Positions 11,455 to 25,334 of a stretch of 64,000 bases of DNA are shown piece by piece. The DNA is from Chamaea fasciata (lineage: Eukaryota > Chordata > Aves > Passeriformes > Sylviidae), in assembly GCA_029207755.1 (NCBI GenBank), contig JARCOQ010000003.1:84649994-84713993 (forward strand), written 5' to 3'. Made by a program: the position numbers and the translations under genes. The number at the start of each line of letters is the position of its first letter. The first letter of the stretch is position 1. The notes beneath the pieces are model-generated. The model did no database searches and was not told the origin of the DNA. It saw only the letters and a program-made list of their open reading frames with translations.

Positions 11455-13566
11455 TCATTCCTCATGGGAAACCTCAACCACCCTGTGGCTGGAATCACAA
11501 TATCTGTTGGAGGGACAACACAGCAGAGCATAAGCAATCCAGGCGGATCCTGGAATGCATTGATGATAATTTCCTTGTCCAAATGACAGAGGAGTTAACA
11601 ACAAGGGGTGCTAAGCTGGACCTGGTTCGCAACAAGAAGGAGAGGTTGGTGAGGAACGTGAATCTCAAAAGGCAGCCTTGGCTGCAGTGACCATGAAATG
11701 GTGGAGTTTTAAAAAGTGTCAGAGCAGGGAGAAGTGTACAGCACAAGCTTATTGCCCTGGACTTCAGGATAGCAGACTTTGCCCTCTTCAGGGATCTGCT
11801 TAGTAGAGTGCCATAGGATAAAGTCCTAGAGAGAGAAGGTGCCCAAGAAAGCTTGTCAGTATTCTAGGATCACTTCCTGCAAGCTCAGGAGTCATGCATC
11901 CCAACAAAGAAGAAGTGAGGCAAAACGCCCAGGAGGCCTGTGAGAATGAACAAAGGAGCCCCTGGACAAATTCAAACATTAAAAGAAACATACAGAAGGT
12001 GGAAACAAAGACAGGTCAGAGAGTAGAAACAAGGACAGGTAGCCTTGGAAGAATAAAGAGACACTGCCTGAGCAGACAGGGATCAGGTTGGGAAAGATAA
12101 AACCTTGATAGAATTAAATCCAACCAGGATATTAAAGGCAACAGAATAAATCTTCTGTAGGTATGTCAGTGATAAAAGGGAAACTAAGAAAATTGTGGGC
12201 CCTCTCCAGAAGAAAATGGGAGACTCAGTTCCTGGTATGTGGAGAAGGCTGAGGTACTCAATGACGTTTTATCCCTCAGTATTGGCTGATAAGTGCTCCA
12301 GCCACACTGCCAGGTTGCAGAGGGCAAAGGTGGGAACCAGGAGAATGAAAAACTGCCCACTGCAGCAGATCAGGTTTGAGACCATCTAAGTAACCTGAAA
12401 GTGCAAAAGTCCATGGGACTTGTGCAAAGCATTTGGCACTGTCCTACATGGTATCTTTGTTTCTAAACTGGAGAGACATGAATTTGATTGATGGACCATT
12501 TGGTGCAGAAGGAATTGGCTGAATGGTCACACTGAAAGTGTTGCAGGCAAGAGTTCGATGTCCAAGTGTAAAACAGTGATGAGTGGTGTTCCTGAGGGGT
12601 CAGTATTGGGACAGGCACTCTTTATCTTTGTCAGACATGTACAATGGCAGTGAGCACGCCCTCAGCGAGTTTACTGATGACACCAAACTCTCTGGTGCAA
12701 TTGACACATTGGAGGGAAGGGATGCCATCAAAAGGGACCTTAACACACTTGAGAGGTGGCCCATGTGAACCCCATGAAATTCGGCAGATCCAAGTGCAAG
12801 GTCCTGCACCTGGATCAGGGCAATCCTAAGCACAAATTCAGGCTGGGAAGAGAATGGATTGAGAGCAGCCCTGAGGAGAAGGACTTGGAGATATTGGTTG
12901 ACAAGAAATTCAACATGATACAGCAACATGAACTCATGGCCCAGAAAGCCAAACACATCCTGGGTGAAGAAGTGTGACCAGCAGGTCAAGGGAGGTGATT
13001 CTCTCCCACTCAGCTCTTGTGAGATCCCACCTAGAGTACTGTGTCCAGCTCAGGAGTGCTCCACCCAAGAAGAGCATGAAGCTGTTGGAGCCTCTTGTTG
13101 GAGCTGGCCAGGAGTAGGGCCATGAAGATGATCAGAGGGTTGGAGCACTTCTATGAAGACAAGCTGAGAGAATTGGAATTGTCAGAGAGGAGAGGATTGG
13201 AGAGAAGAAGACATTGGGGAAACCTTAAAGCAGCCTTCCAATACCTAAACGGGGCCACTTCTTACAAGGAAAGGCACTTTTTACAGGGGTTTGTAGTGAC
13301 AGGACAAGGTGGAATGGCTTCAAACTGAAAGAGAGTAGGCTTGCATCAGATGTTAGGAAAAGAATCTTTAGTGTCAGGCTTGCTGAGGTACTAGAACAGG
13401 TTTCCCAGAGAGGTTGTGGCTGCTCCATCCCTGGAAGTGTTCAAGGCCAGTTTGGATGGGGCTTTGAGCAACCTGGTCTAGTGGGAGGTATCCCTGCCTA
13501 TGGCAAGGGATTGGAACTAGATGATCTTTAAGGTTCCTCCCAACTCAAACCATTCTGTGATTCTCA
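11455..13566 (+). mobile_element. CR1 LINE, longest copy, 5'-truncated with an internal deletion
   Basis: This copy enters CR1 ORF2 inside the endonuclease domain. The endonuclease SDH motif is at 11686-11694, followed by the linker between endonuclease and RT. At about 12414-12422 the sequence jumps from the pre-RT segment (AAGTCCATGGGAC) straight to RT motif A (12417-12443, reading DLCKAFGTV). The early RT fingers/palm segment is therefore missing. The shared GGAC at the joint suggests a microhomology deletion. The second aspartate of motif A is glycine here. The RT active-site box survives as FTDD at 12670-12681. The C-terminal region continues through about 13330 and the 3' UTR ends at AAGGTTCCTCCCAACTCAAACC and ATTCTGTGATTCTC. 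Frameshifts and stops break ORF2, so it cannot code for active protein. Open frames between 11495 and 13428 on both strands are fragments or shadows of this element. Confidence 0.95.
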
Positions 13567-16500
13567 GATTATACAGGCATAGAGTTCTTTGGCTTCAATG
13601 GCATTGCAGAAGCCCATGTTCATTGTTGGAGGAGGAATTACGGAGTTTGTGGCTGCCTGACTTTCCAAAGCATTTGGAATTTTTTTCAGAGAGAAGGCAG
13701 TGCTCTTGATCAGACTTGGAAGGTGATCCAAGCTTTGGCCAGTTGAGCAAAAATCTACCTTGTTCTTTCTCAGGCAAAACTTGAAAAAATAATGTTCTTG
13801 TAATCAGTGGTGCATTTCAGGCTCACATCTTTTCTCTGCCAAGTCAATTAAAAATAGGGAGGTACTGCTACATTGGAAAGAACTCAAAGAAAAACAACAA
13901 AGACTTATAATTACAAAGTAGACCCACAGCCTCCAGGGTAAAATAGAATAAACTTAATGGAGGACATAGAAAGCCAACACAGGAAAGCCACTCGAAAGAG
14001 GCAGAATAAGGTATCCAGAAGGTAATAGGAAAAGAAAAAGCATGAGTTGTTTTGGATAGCCAAAATCAAGCCTTTGAAAAAAGTGTTTTACTAAATCTGG
14101 ATTGTTAGGGATGGAGTCATTCAAACAGAGAACTGAAGGGATGATTTTACAAGGCACCCTGCTGAGGCACTGCAACCAAGCAGTTGGTTGCAAGGTGCTC
14201 CAATCCCAATCTGCTAAAACACAAAATGTATTATAGTAATAGAGGGCTATGAGAACCTGTAGTATTGGAAGGAAGTTGTTTACACAGCTGAAGTGACAGT
14301 GAATCAGACAGCTTGTCTTAGATAGAAATTAAAAAAGCTAAATAATGAATAATGTAGGAAAGAAAAAAAAAAGGCTTCTTAGCTAAATGCTGATTTCTAG
14401 GGACATGATCTACTGTACAGTATAATTAGGGATGTAGGATGGATCCAACTTCATCAGTTTGAGTGCTTTGCTCAACTCCACAATATCCACCTACATCCTT
14501 TAAGTACTTGGTTAACATCCTCCTCCTAAAACCTTTTGGGTGCCCCAAAAGAACTGCTGAAAGGTAAAGACTTGAAAGTGAGGAGGGGCACATTCAGGTC
14601 AGGTACAGGAGCAGCAGCACTATGAAGCTGAAGAAGAACCTCATGAGTGTTATCTCCACCCATGCACAGCTCCCTGAGCAGCACCTAATGAGCTTCTGGG
14701 CACCTTATTCGGGGCAGAAAATCTGAAAAGCCCCAAAAGCCAAGCAGAGAGTCAGCTGAAAGGGAAGTGGCTGAAGAAAGGTCCATGTGTATCTTTGACT
14801 TTGTCACTATGAGCCTGAAGAGTAGCCTCCAATCTGGATTCACACCTGGGGTTACTGTGCTCATTGCCTGAACCACCCTTTTCAAGAAAGAGCTGCTGAA
14901 AGGGAGAGGAACGTGAATGTGTGAATAGAGGGAAAAGGCTGAAAGAATGGAAAAAAAGAAATGGGGGAGAGTGAGAGGAAATACAAATCAACATTAATCT
15001 CCAGGTGAAGTGGTGAGAAATTTACCTGGAGATGCCAGGTTTCTGTCCACCTAGATGACTATCTACAGGCACTGGCATTTCTGTGAGTGTCCTAGACACT
15101 GTTACAGAGTTATTCCTGCTCTTTGCCTCAAGTAGTATCTACTTCTACTACAAGCATTTCTATGAACACCCAGGAGCAGACTGCAAGACTCTCTGGGGAC
15201 TTTGCAGAGGAGCATTTACTGCTCACTTCAGCTGGTTGAGCATAAACATTTAGCACCATGTGCATGCCTTAGGCTTCTCCTCCCCTTCCCCTTGGGACCT
15301 CTTCTGCATCTGCTGTGTGTGCATGGGTGTCCTGAGGACACCCAAGGGGTCTCAGGTGACCACATCCTGCATCTCCAGCAGCTGCTAGGAGGTGACACCA
15401 GCCTTTGTGTTCATGCAGGAGCCTCAGTGTAAGCGTGTGCAGGTGTCTCTGGTAGTTGGGCACACCTCACCCATGGTACAGAGTAAATCCAACAGGGTCA
15501 CCTGACATAGGTTTGCCCTCATCAGGCTCAGTGAGTCTCGGTTCAAGAGAGCTGCCAAGGGCAAATAAATTGGCTGTCCAAACAAAGAGGGCACTGTTTT
15601 TTTTAAGCTTTCGGCAAGAAGTGGGAAACAATACATCTTTTTGTTCTGATGTCAAAGTTACCCAGAAAAATCATGCCACTATCAAGACTGTCACATTTAA
15701 TTGAACAGCACTTGAGGTTTTTTAATGATCTTGTCTCTCTTCTGCACCCTGGGGAATTCCTGCTACTGTTTGCTCTCCAGTGCTGAGACTTATCAGAGCA
15801 ATCACTTAACCCTCCCACTGCCTGCATGTCAGCACTCCAACAAATGCTCTATTTTATGAAAATACCATTATAGCCTCTTAGTGACTTTCAAAAATTAGGT
15901 CATTGCCAGATCAATGCAGCTATGTTTACTTCATTTCAGGGATTGATTTTGGTGTTCTAAGAGGATAAGCAAATGGCTGAAAGTAGTTGACTCTTTTTGG
16001 CATTGCAGCATTGAGCAGTTTGACTGTAGGCTGAACCAGTAAATCTCTGGATCTTTTAAATTTCATTTCTAATCAGTCTTGGAGCAAAATTTATGCTCCC
16101 AACCTGCAAATGACATTTTCCTTCTGGTACTATTCTTTTATATTCTGAGAACTCCCCTGAAAACCCAGAAAAGACGATACTGGAGTCAGGAGTCATGCTG
16201 CACATCTAAGAAATTATATTGCTCTTATGATGCCCTTACACAGGGTGAAGTGCCTCTGTAAGAAAGTGGTACACAGCATTAGAGTTTACCATCATTCAGG
16301 AGCTTCCATGAGAGATGTGCTCCAGTTACAAATAAAATGTCACTGGCCCTGTGGGCTCACACTGGGCTCTGTGGTTTGAGCTACTGTCTTTCCTCCTCAC
16401 TTGCCACATCTACTCATAAAGTGCCATGCATCATTTCAGGTCTCAGAGTCACTTGTATACACGTTTTCCTGCAGCACGGATGCAAAATGTTAGGATTCAG

Positions 16501-17383
16501 AAAATGACTCAGTTGATGATGTTTTGTAATGGAAAGCATCCAGCTAATATCCCATCATGTTGCCAGATCTTTTGGGGTAACAGGAATGAAGCTGTTAAAA
16601 ACAAAAGTACTTTTAACACTCCAATAAGCATTGATGAGGCTTAAAAGTGGGCTGTGTATATGGCTATTTTATGCAGTTGCTTTTCAAAGTAGGGCAAGGC
16701 TAATGACTGTCACATTGTTACATCATCCTCTTTGGCTATAGCACATGGCTATTGTGAAAGGTTGCCTTCATCCTGGGGAGATGAAGATTTACGGAGAGCA
16801 ACCTGCCCTAGTGTGGAGTTCTGCTGCTGTGGGGAGCCAGGCACTGCAGCCTTTGGCTGTGCAGGACACTTCTCATGGCAGAGCATCCCCACATACAGAG
16901 ACCATCTTGCTGCCCTCCTGAACCACCACACAGTGCTAAGAGGCCTCTCCTGCAGATATTTTATCCAACAGAAATGAGGCTTTTCATCTGATCTGTTGTT
17001 GTTGTTATTTTTATTTTTATTATTAATTTTGCCACATGGTACTTGTAGGTAAAAAATACATTTAGTCAGAAAAAGATAGGGCTTTATGGCATTCTGAATA
17101 GTTTTCCATTAAAAAAATCATTTCCCAGAAGAAATAAAAGTCCTGAATCACTCATAAATCATCCCAAGACACTTTTGTTACAAAGTAATTGAGAATCCAG
17201 AGCCTCTTAACCTTCTTTTAGCCCTATTTTTCATCATATCTCCTACAGCCAAAGAAAGCCTTGCTTGTGGTAGGATACCATATTTAATACATTACACTAT
17301 ATGCCCTTGCTGGACCTCAACACTCTTTCCAGTACTTTCCAAGGTAATACGATTTATGCTTTCTTTAAATTTCTTCCAGTGCG

Positions 17384-17384
<1 letters not shown>
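13567..17384. other. Unique sequence, no supported gene
   Basis: No mobile element or gene was recognised. GC-richer patches at 14560-14880 and 15180-15500 carry short open frames on both strands without family resemblance. A small perfect hairpin lies at 15325-15343 (arms GGGTGTCC/GGACACCC, loop TGA). Confidence 0.55.

Positions 17385-17413
<29 letters not shown>
17385..17413 (+). repeat. Homopolymer T tract (29 bases)
   Basis: Uninterrupted T29 followed by AATAAACC. It could be a retroposed poly(A) tail read on the minus strand, but the sequence to its right matches no known gene or SINE. Confidence 0.95.
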
Positions 17414-17417
<4 letters not shown>

Positions 17418-20400
17418 AACCACAGTCAGCCTTAGGAAGTCCAACTTTAACAGAAGTGATTCAATATCCTCTCAATTGCCTTGGGCTTCTTCAAAGAGTG
17501 CTTGAAAGGGAGGATGTGGTGAGACTGATAATGGGATATGGCATCCTTTACTTCCAAGCTGCCAGCTTGCCACCAGCACTCTTGAGGCCACTCTGACTGG
17601 AAAAATGATGTGAAATATGCTCACCTTCATTTTCTTAAGGCCTTATGCTTGCTGCAGAAATACTGCAAGGGACAGAGTTAAGCTACAGCCTGAGCAAAAA
17701 GGCAGGAGGTGAAGATGAGAAGGGCTATGCTTGCAGCCTGTTGTAGGGCTTTTGACAGTGCATGTGAAAGTACCCTCTGGTTTAGTTGACTATTATAAAA
17801 TAAAATATGGTCTCAGAAAGGATGAGTAATAAAGAGATTTTCAAATGTATAGCATTTTCAAAATTTTAGTGGTTTGCAAGGTAGTGCAACTGCTTTAGGA
17901 GACTGTTTCTGAACATTACAGCATAATATGGGAGAAGAAAAGTATGGAAACACTTCTTAAAAGGGTGGTGCTTGTAGATCAGATGAATAAAGAGAAAGAC
18001 ATTTGTAAAGCAGTGTGAAAGCCTGTGCTGAACAGCTTGAGCCATAGGTGCTCTGTGAGATTAACATTTCTGCTGCTCCCCAATGTCCAAATAACCATAT
18101 GCAGTATTTAATGCTTTGGGGCTCCTGGGATAAGCAACACAACCTGCACTGCACCTGCCCATGAAAGGACAAACTTATTTTGTTTCACAAAGAGGATGCA
18201 GAGACTTCTTGGAGTGTCTGTAGGTCCAGGTCTGCCTTTGTGGCAATGCAGAATTTATTTGCCATCCCTTCCAAAGTAACACCTTCAATAAGCCAATTCA
18301 GCATCCCAGGCATGACTCTTCCTAGTGCTGATGTAGAATTTAAGGGACATGAAAGGCAAATTGCAATCTGAATGTACCTACGGGTTAGAAATTTGTCTCA
18401 CTTTATGCTTTCAGTGGAAGTATCTTATTTCAACCAACCCTCCTCCCCTGGTAATGTTCTTCCCATCCAGCAGCACGACAGATTATTTCCAGGATGGCAG
18501 GACTACGTGGCAGGAAAACTCAGCGTAGCTAAGGTAGTTGTGCTTGTTAGTCCCAAGGGTTTAGCATCAAGTGAACTGCCCTTAACAGCAATATTCTGCT
18601 GCCCTCCAGGGGAAGGAAGGAACATGTATGGATGGGCTCCGAGTGACCTGAACGACTTCACCCCCAGCTTCAGAGCCGAACTTCTGCTCCTGGGCCTGCT
18701 TTCTCCAGACTTTATGCCTCTGGGAAACAATGTTTAAAATGGCAGTGTTTAAATGACTGAGCCAGAGGCTGTGAAGGCAGTGGGTGCTGCAAGACTCTTT
18801 ATTGCCATTTCGCACAATGAAATATGATTGCTTACCTGGGTCTGTGTCAAGGAAGGCAAGGTAATGAATATGTATGAGAAACCTAACTTGGCAGAAACAG
18901 CAATACTAATGTCAATAGGCACAAGAATAACTTTCCATTGCCAAATAACTTGCATTATTTAGCATTAATACATGTGCATAAATAAGAAAGTTCATCAGCG
19001 ATGTTTGTGCCTTCTTTGCTTCTGAAAAATATTTGTTAATGGCACAACAAATACGTTCAGAAAAGTAGACAAGGCCAATTTACTGTACAATTGTCTACAC
19101 ATTCACATAAAAACACAATGTTCAAAACAGTAGATCTGCCCTGCTTAGGATGACCCTAAATAAATGACATCTGAAGGCCCCAATAGATGATGTGCAAACT
19201 GGAGCTTTCATGGTTTTCCAAGAGAATCTTTTTTCATATAAATTCCTGCTATCTGCTCACATGGCTTCTTCTCCATATTTAAGAACGTCACACTATCCAG
19301 TCCAATGTTAAGAGATTCTGGAAAATTACTTTGATCAGTTTGATTTACTCCTCAATAATCTGTTTCTTTACCATAACTATTTACCATTACTTTTATATAT
19401 AATTTGCATTAGTCTATCCTGGTTTATACTGGATCGTGTTGTTACTCTGCTGGCAAAGGTCTGAGAGCCCAGTTATGGGAATGCAATGAAGAGTGAGAAT
19501 GTGAGCTCTTCAATCCTTACAAGCTAAAATGAAGCAACTGGTAAAGCAAGTCAGAAAAAAAGTAACACCTGACCCTTGGAAGCAATAATAAAACAATAAT
19601 TCTTGTTTCATTCCTTCTCCACAGAGGCATAGACTGATTAATCCATGTTAGACAGACTGTTTTTCCAGTTTCACCTGAAAAGTGAAAGCATCTAAGTTAC
19701 AGAAACACAAAACAAACCTGGGAAAATCTGTGCTCACTGAAATTCCTATACTGAAATTCCTATGAAATGCAATTCCTATGGAAGCTGCATTTTCTTTGTT
19801 GCAGGTAAGAAATGACACTCAGTGATAAGGTTTCAATGCCAGGTTCCCAAAGTTAGGAATATTTATGCATCAGGGACCGAATTAGGGCTGTTGCATAATT
19901 CTGAGCATTTCTTTGCATTTCTGCATTCTCTGTTTATCTCAGACATCCCCAAGGAGTGTACTAGTGGGTACCACAGCTGCTGCAAATGTCCCCCAGTCGC
20001 TGGCAGGCAGGGCATGACAGCATGGAGGGAGCACACCCTGCCTACAGCCAGCAGGCTCTCAGAGGTCTTTGCTGCAGGGGGCTGGTAAATCTTCCATGAA
20101 TGCCCATGGGCAGAGTTTTCCACAGTGTCTGACACTTGGTGCACACTCAAGGAAGTCTTCACAGGGACAGAGAAGTACATATCCCTGGCATGAGTGTGAT
20201 CAGACACCAGACACTAGTGTCTGCCAAAAGGTGTGAAAAACCTTGTCAAGAAGTTACTTAGGATCATTTATTTACTTTTCTTAGTGTTTGCAATGAGCTT
20301 ACTCTTGGAACAGTTGAAGAGTTTGTTTTTGGGGTTTTTTTTTTTTTAAGTCAAAAAGGCTTTAAAAAGGGGCTGCTGGCTGACATAAAAAATGTCATGG

Positions 20401-23400
20401 CAGATTTGCGAGTAAATAAGATCTGGTCCTTTGGTAATCAGAGATGGTCAGGGTTGTCCTTACTGCAGTGCATGCCTTCACTCCTTGCCCCTGTGTGTTA
20501 ACACCAAGCCCTTTCCTATGCCTGGATCTGTTTCCAGGTCTCCAGGGAGGTGACCCCAGGCTGTGGGCCTGCTGTACAAGAGAGCCCCTGCCTTGGCACA
20601 GCCCATGCAGGCTCCTGCTGGTGACAGAAACCCCCTTGTACATGGGTTCATTGAAACTACCAAGCCAATGTAGTCTTTAGGTCTTTTATAAACATCACAT
20701 TCAAGACTCCCATCTGCATAGAAGCATAACTGCCTGTCCTATAATGACTTGAGAAACAGCGTATTTCCGGGGCCTCAAAATTCTTCTTGTCTCTCCTGCT
20801 AAGACAAGCTGTGTCTAGCCTGTCTTCTCCAATGCAGTGTTCTTCCGATCAGAAGGATATATATTATGCATGCATTGAATTAGAGGTTTAAGCCATGTTT
20901 AGGATGGTGATTATTCGTCCCTACCATCCCTTTCCAGGAGATTTGCAGGACTGCATGGTTTCAATGCACTTGGATATGGTCTATTAAAAGTTCTCCTTTA
21001 TGCTAAGAAGATTTCAAAACTCTGCAGCCTAAGCAAGTAGGCTTCCTGACAAGATTAGTTCATATTAGGTACACTTGGTTTTTTCCAAAGTTGACTGTAA
21101 TTTGTTAAGATACAGTACACAAAGAAATTAAACTATAAACTTTAAAGCATCCATCAATTTCAATTTAATTTGTTTAAAAAAGCTAAATTATGGGTTAACT
21201 CAGAAGGTAATAGAATTCAGAAAGAGAGTGCTTGTGATACAAGGAGTCCCTTCATACATTAATTTTCATTTTTGGTGAGACGAAGTTTGAAATTAGATTC
21301 AGATTGCAAATTATAGCTTTGTATGGGCTCCCTATTGCTAGCTCATGAAATACTTAGATTCCTGAGGATGAAGCAATTTTGCTTCCCATAATAGACTGCA
21401 AAAGCCTTATTTCCCACTGGTAAAATAATAGGTCTGCAGCTTAAAATGGAAGCAAGCCATGTCTTTGCTCCTTGACTTGGTCACCAACAGGGATACATTA
21501 AACTAAAATATATAACTGAAGAAGAAATTGTGATGTAAGGTGGGGTTTTTTAACATTCAAATCTTATCCTTTTCAGTTCTCCAGTACAAATAACATTACC
21601 ACCTGAATTCTGTGAAGGAGGCAGCTCATGACTTCATGTCATACATACACCTTATTTACCTTTCCCTATACACTGTTAAATTCTTGCTTTTCACCAATTT
21701 TTGGGCTTCACAACACTCACAGACATAGGAGGAGAAAGTAATTTGTCTCCTGGCATAAACTGATGGACTCATTTAGCAGAAAAGATCCATCACATTTAGG
21801 GAAGGCAGAAGAAGTAACACTTATGACAACAAAGCAGATGTGCAATGATCTGTAACCCTGGAGGTAACATATTAAGTCTATAAATTGTCTTCCTGTGGTC
21901 TCTTAAACATCCGTGGTTGTATTAATCTGTTATTATCCCCCTTCTAGGAGCAGCTGGGAGGAGGGCTGTGTGGAACCAGACCTCAGCAGATGCTGGCAAG
22001 GGCCAGGTCCTTAGTTAGGCAGAGGGTCATGAGTTGAAATCACGATCAGACAAAGCTTAAATACCAAATGAAACTGTTCTGCTGTCTTCCGCAGCTTAAA
22101 GCAAAATGCGTACAGTGTGTCTACAACACCAAAATAACCTAAGAAAATTTCCCAGAAGAACGGAACAGATTAAAAAATAATTATGGTGAAATTCTCCAGA
22201 AATGTGGAAAATGACTGGAGAAGGATTGACTTTGGTGTCTGATGCAGAAAAAAACTAGAGATGCTAAGAGACTAAAAGACTACAGTTCTGACTTTTTCTG
22301 TTTCTGAAGCATTTTGTGGTTTTAATAGCTTGCAATTAACTCAGACTGATAATGAAATTGTGTTACTGCATTAAAAAAAAGAGGAATAGTGGTGAAATGA
22401 AGTGTCAGATTTGCTTCCAGAGTACAAAACAGACTTTGTGTCAGATTTTTGATTGTGTATCACATCTTATAATTTTAGCAATTTATATTCCTAGGCAGAG
22501 ACATCATGATGGGGAACTGGAAAAAAAGATTTAAAGCAAAATTCCAGCAACACACAGGATGAATCCTCAACAGAATAAGCTTAGATTTTTCTAAGTAAAA
22601 TTGAAGTCCAGTCTAGTATGAAGCCTCCAAAATGTGTTATCTCCTTGACAGCCAAGAGTCACATACGTTAATAAAAAGGAAGCAAATCTTGAAGCTGGAA
22701 CCTTCAGAAATCCAGATGTCCTTTAGCCAATGCCACAAGCTATGACAAGGTCTGACCTTTGGAAACTAATGCAAGAATTTTAGCAGAGTATATTGTTCAG
22801 TGAGAGTTTACAGAAAGCCTCTATAAGGGTGCACAGACTATATGAAAAAAACCCAACCCAACAATAAAAAAAAACCACCACTATCAATTTCACTGAAAAC
22901 CTTTTTACAACGGACACAATGCAGGGAGATGGAGCCTGAAAGCAAATGGACTTTTAATTCTTTTTTAACAGAGTAAAACCAACATGGTGCTAAAAGCAGT
23001 GATACAAATGTTAAAAGAAATACAGGGAACGGAAGGCAAAAGGCTAAAGTTCAGGATGGAGGTTTAGAAGTCAAGCACCTCTGAAGTGGGATGGAAGCCA
23101 CAGGTGAAAAAACAGTTAGAAAAAGGCTTACACACAAGGAAAGTGTCTTCATTCCTCTGATGGAAACACATCTGTTCCTGGGTCTCTTTAAAAGCATTCC
23201 CTCCTTTGAGAAGCCGGGAACCAGAGACACAAAGAGATGTGGGAATGTATTCCGGGGAAGAAGAGATCTGCTAAAAGAGTACAGGGCAAACCTGGAAGGA
23301 ACATTTGCCATGTGATTCTTGTCTTTCAGCACCTTATTCTTATGTAAGGCAGAAGTAAGAAAAGAGAATGGTTTCATTACTCTGGACACCTCAGAACTGA

Positions 23401-24329
23401 AGAATCAGAACTATAATGCTGAATATATATAAAAAGACATAATTCTTCATTGATGCATGGTATAAGAAGGATTAAAATCAGTATGTGCACAAAAATTTTC
23501 CTCCAACTATAACACTTAAACAGCTGAAAGAAATGGGAGTTATTTGTCCATGCTTCGTGCGTCAGGACAGTGGCATTTTCTCACTAGGCATCCTCACTGG
23601 ACTGCCAGTCAAAGCCAATGAGTCTCCAGCATCCCTTGGTGCCTGTCTGTGGAAAAACTGAAGAAGTCACTAGTAAAAGTAGTCAATGTAGCCAGAAAAC
23701 TAGAGATAGTAGGTAACACACAAGTACTGAGTAATAGCTAAGATGCCTCAGGGCATCTGGTCCATCTGCATAAGGCTGTTCAAAATAACACAAGCCTTCG
23801 GTGAGGTCTCACACCGGAGCAGCAGCTTCTGTATGCACTGTGTGGGCTGTGACAGGAGTTCCCAAATGGTATTTAACACTCATGAGCAGGCCACTGTACT
23901 GAGCCCTTCAATGTCTCTCTGGGCACTTAGACATTTACTGTGCCTGGGAACATATTCATGCAGATCTGCACTTTGATGTCATAGCCTTGAGTTATGTTCT
24001 GCCCTTGGTGTCCTATATATAACATACATGGGGGAAAAGGAAACACAGTAACATGTATGGGCAGCTCCTAGGACATTTTAGACCATGTCCAGTAAAATGG
24101 CTTTACAGGACAGGGAAGATGTCATGGTTCCTCCAAGTGGTGAAACAAGTGTGGACACCCAGACTAACTAAGGCCTTGATGATTTCCAGTATTGTTAACA
24201 TCCAATAAGTTACAAATACCTCTACCTGAATTAAGGTGCAAAAGAGACCATTTGCCCATGTCAACAACCATTTGCACATTTAACAATAAATATGAGGCAG
24301 AGAGATAGAAAGAAATAGAATGGAGAAAA
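17414..24329. other. Unique AT-rich sequence, no supported gene
   Basis: No repeat was recognised. The best non-repeat plus-strand frame is 18372-18737 (ATG start, 121 codons), which has no recognisable domain, promoter or splice context. A GC-richer patch lies at 20440-20640. A 14-base motif (ACTGAAATTCCTAT) is repeated in tandem at 19736-19763 with a degenerate third copy to 19779. Confidence 0.55.
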
Positions 24330-24363
24330 GAGAGAGAGAGAGGGAGGGAGGGAGGGAGGGAGA
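24330..24363 (+). repeat. (AG)n then (GGGA)n purine microsatellite
   Basis: A run of AG dinucleotides passes into about five GGGA units. All-purine strand. Confidence 0.95.
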
Positions 24364-25334
24364 CCATGCAGAAGATAGGCACCACCCATGGATCCAGCAG
24401 CATCCCATTTATCCTTCTGGACCCTGGGCTTCTCAGTGGTAGGTTTCCAGGAGCTGTTCTTCTGGGAGTATTACCTTCATGCAGTCCAAGTTCTGGGTAT
24501 CCACAGGGTGGTCTCAGATACCATTCCCATAACCTGGGGTGATCTTTGACTGGTGTACTATGTATAAGCAGTTGCTTCCTTCCCCACAGTTTAGTCAGTG
24601 AGAAATTTGGTCAGATGTGTTAAGCAGGTTGTGGTAAACAGATCTCACCTCTGTCAGGCCTGGAAATAGTCCTCTCCTGTCACAAAGTCCCCCCTTCTGT
24701 GCTTTTCTCAAGTTCCCACTATGGTGGCTTATTTTATGGCAAGTTCCGTCTGTGGTCTTGACAGTGCTTGAGACAGGGAATTGTGCTTTTAAAGTCCTAA
24801 AAGTGTGCAGGTGTGTGATGGGTCTCATGTGCAGCTTCTCAGGAAAAATGAAAGAAAATGATGGAAGAATTCAGAGCTGCAAAGCACCAGAAAGCTGCAC
24901 ATCAATGCCTCCATGCAGAATATTTTCATATCCTCTTGCAGTTGTGAGGTCAAAACTGAAGACTGGTGGTTAATGTGCTGTAAGTTCTGCTAAAAATAGG
25001 CTGTTTGCTTGTTCAAGGGGGAGGTCTTGGATTTGTTCTGTAAGTTTTCATGTCTTTTTTAATGTGAGCCACGTGTTGCTGAAGCTGATCATAAACAGTG
25101 CCAGTACCAAAAAGAGACCAACACCAGCTCAAGATCTGAGGAAAAAGGGATTAATTTTTTTCCAGGACTGACATAGTTTTGGCTGAACATCACCCATCTC
25201 AGAGAAGGAAAACTAGAAATTATACAAAAATGGGCATGAAGGTACCAAGTGACTTCCACAGGAGGAGCAGTTAAACAACCTAGAACTCCTGGAATCATGA
25301 ACAGAGTTGAGGACTTAAGAACAAAATGATCATT
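24364..25334. other. Unassigned stretch before the minus-strand CR1
   Basis: No gene or repeat was recognised. Short frames at 24595-24828 (minus) and 24752-24973 (plus) overlap each other and lack support. Confidence 0.5.

Noticed and set aside
12600..12989. 129-codon minus-strand frame
   Set aside because: Antisense shadow of the CR1 reverse transcriptase region.
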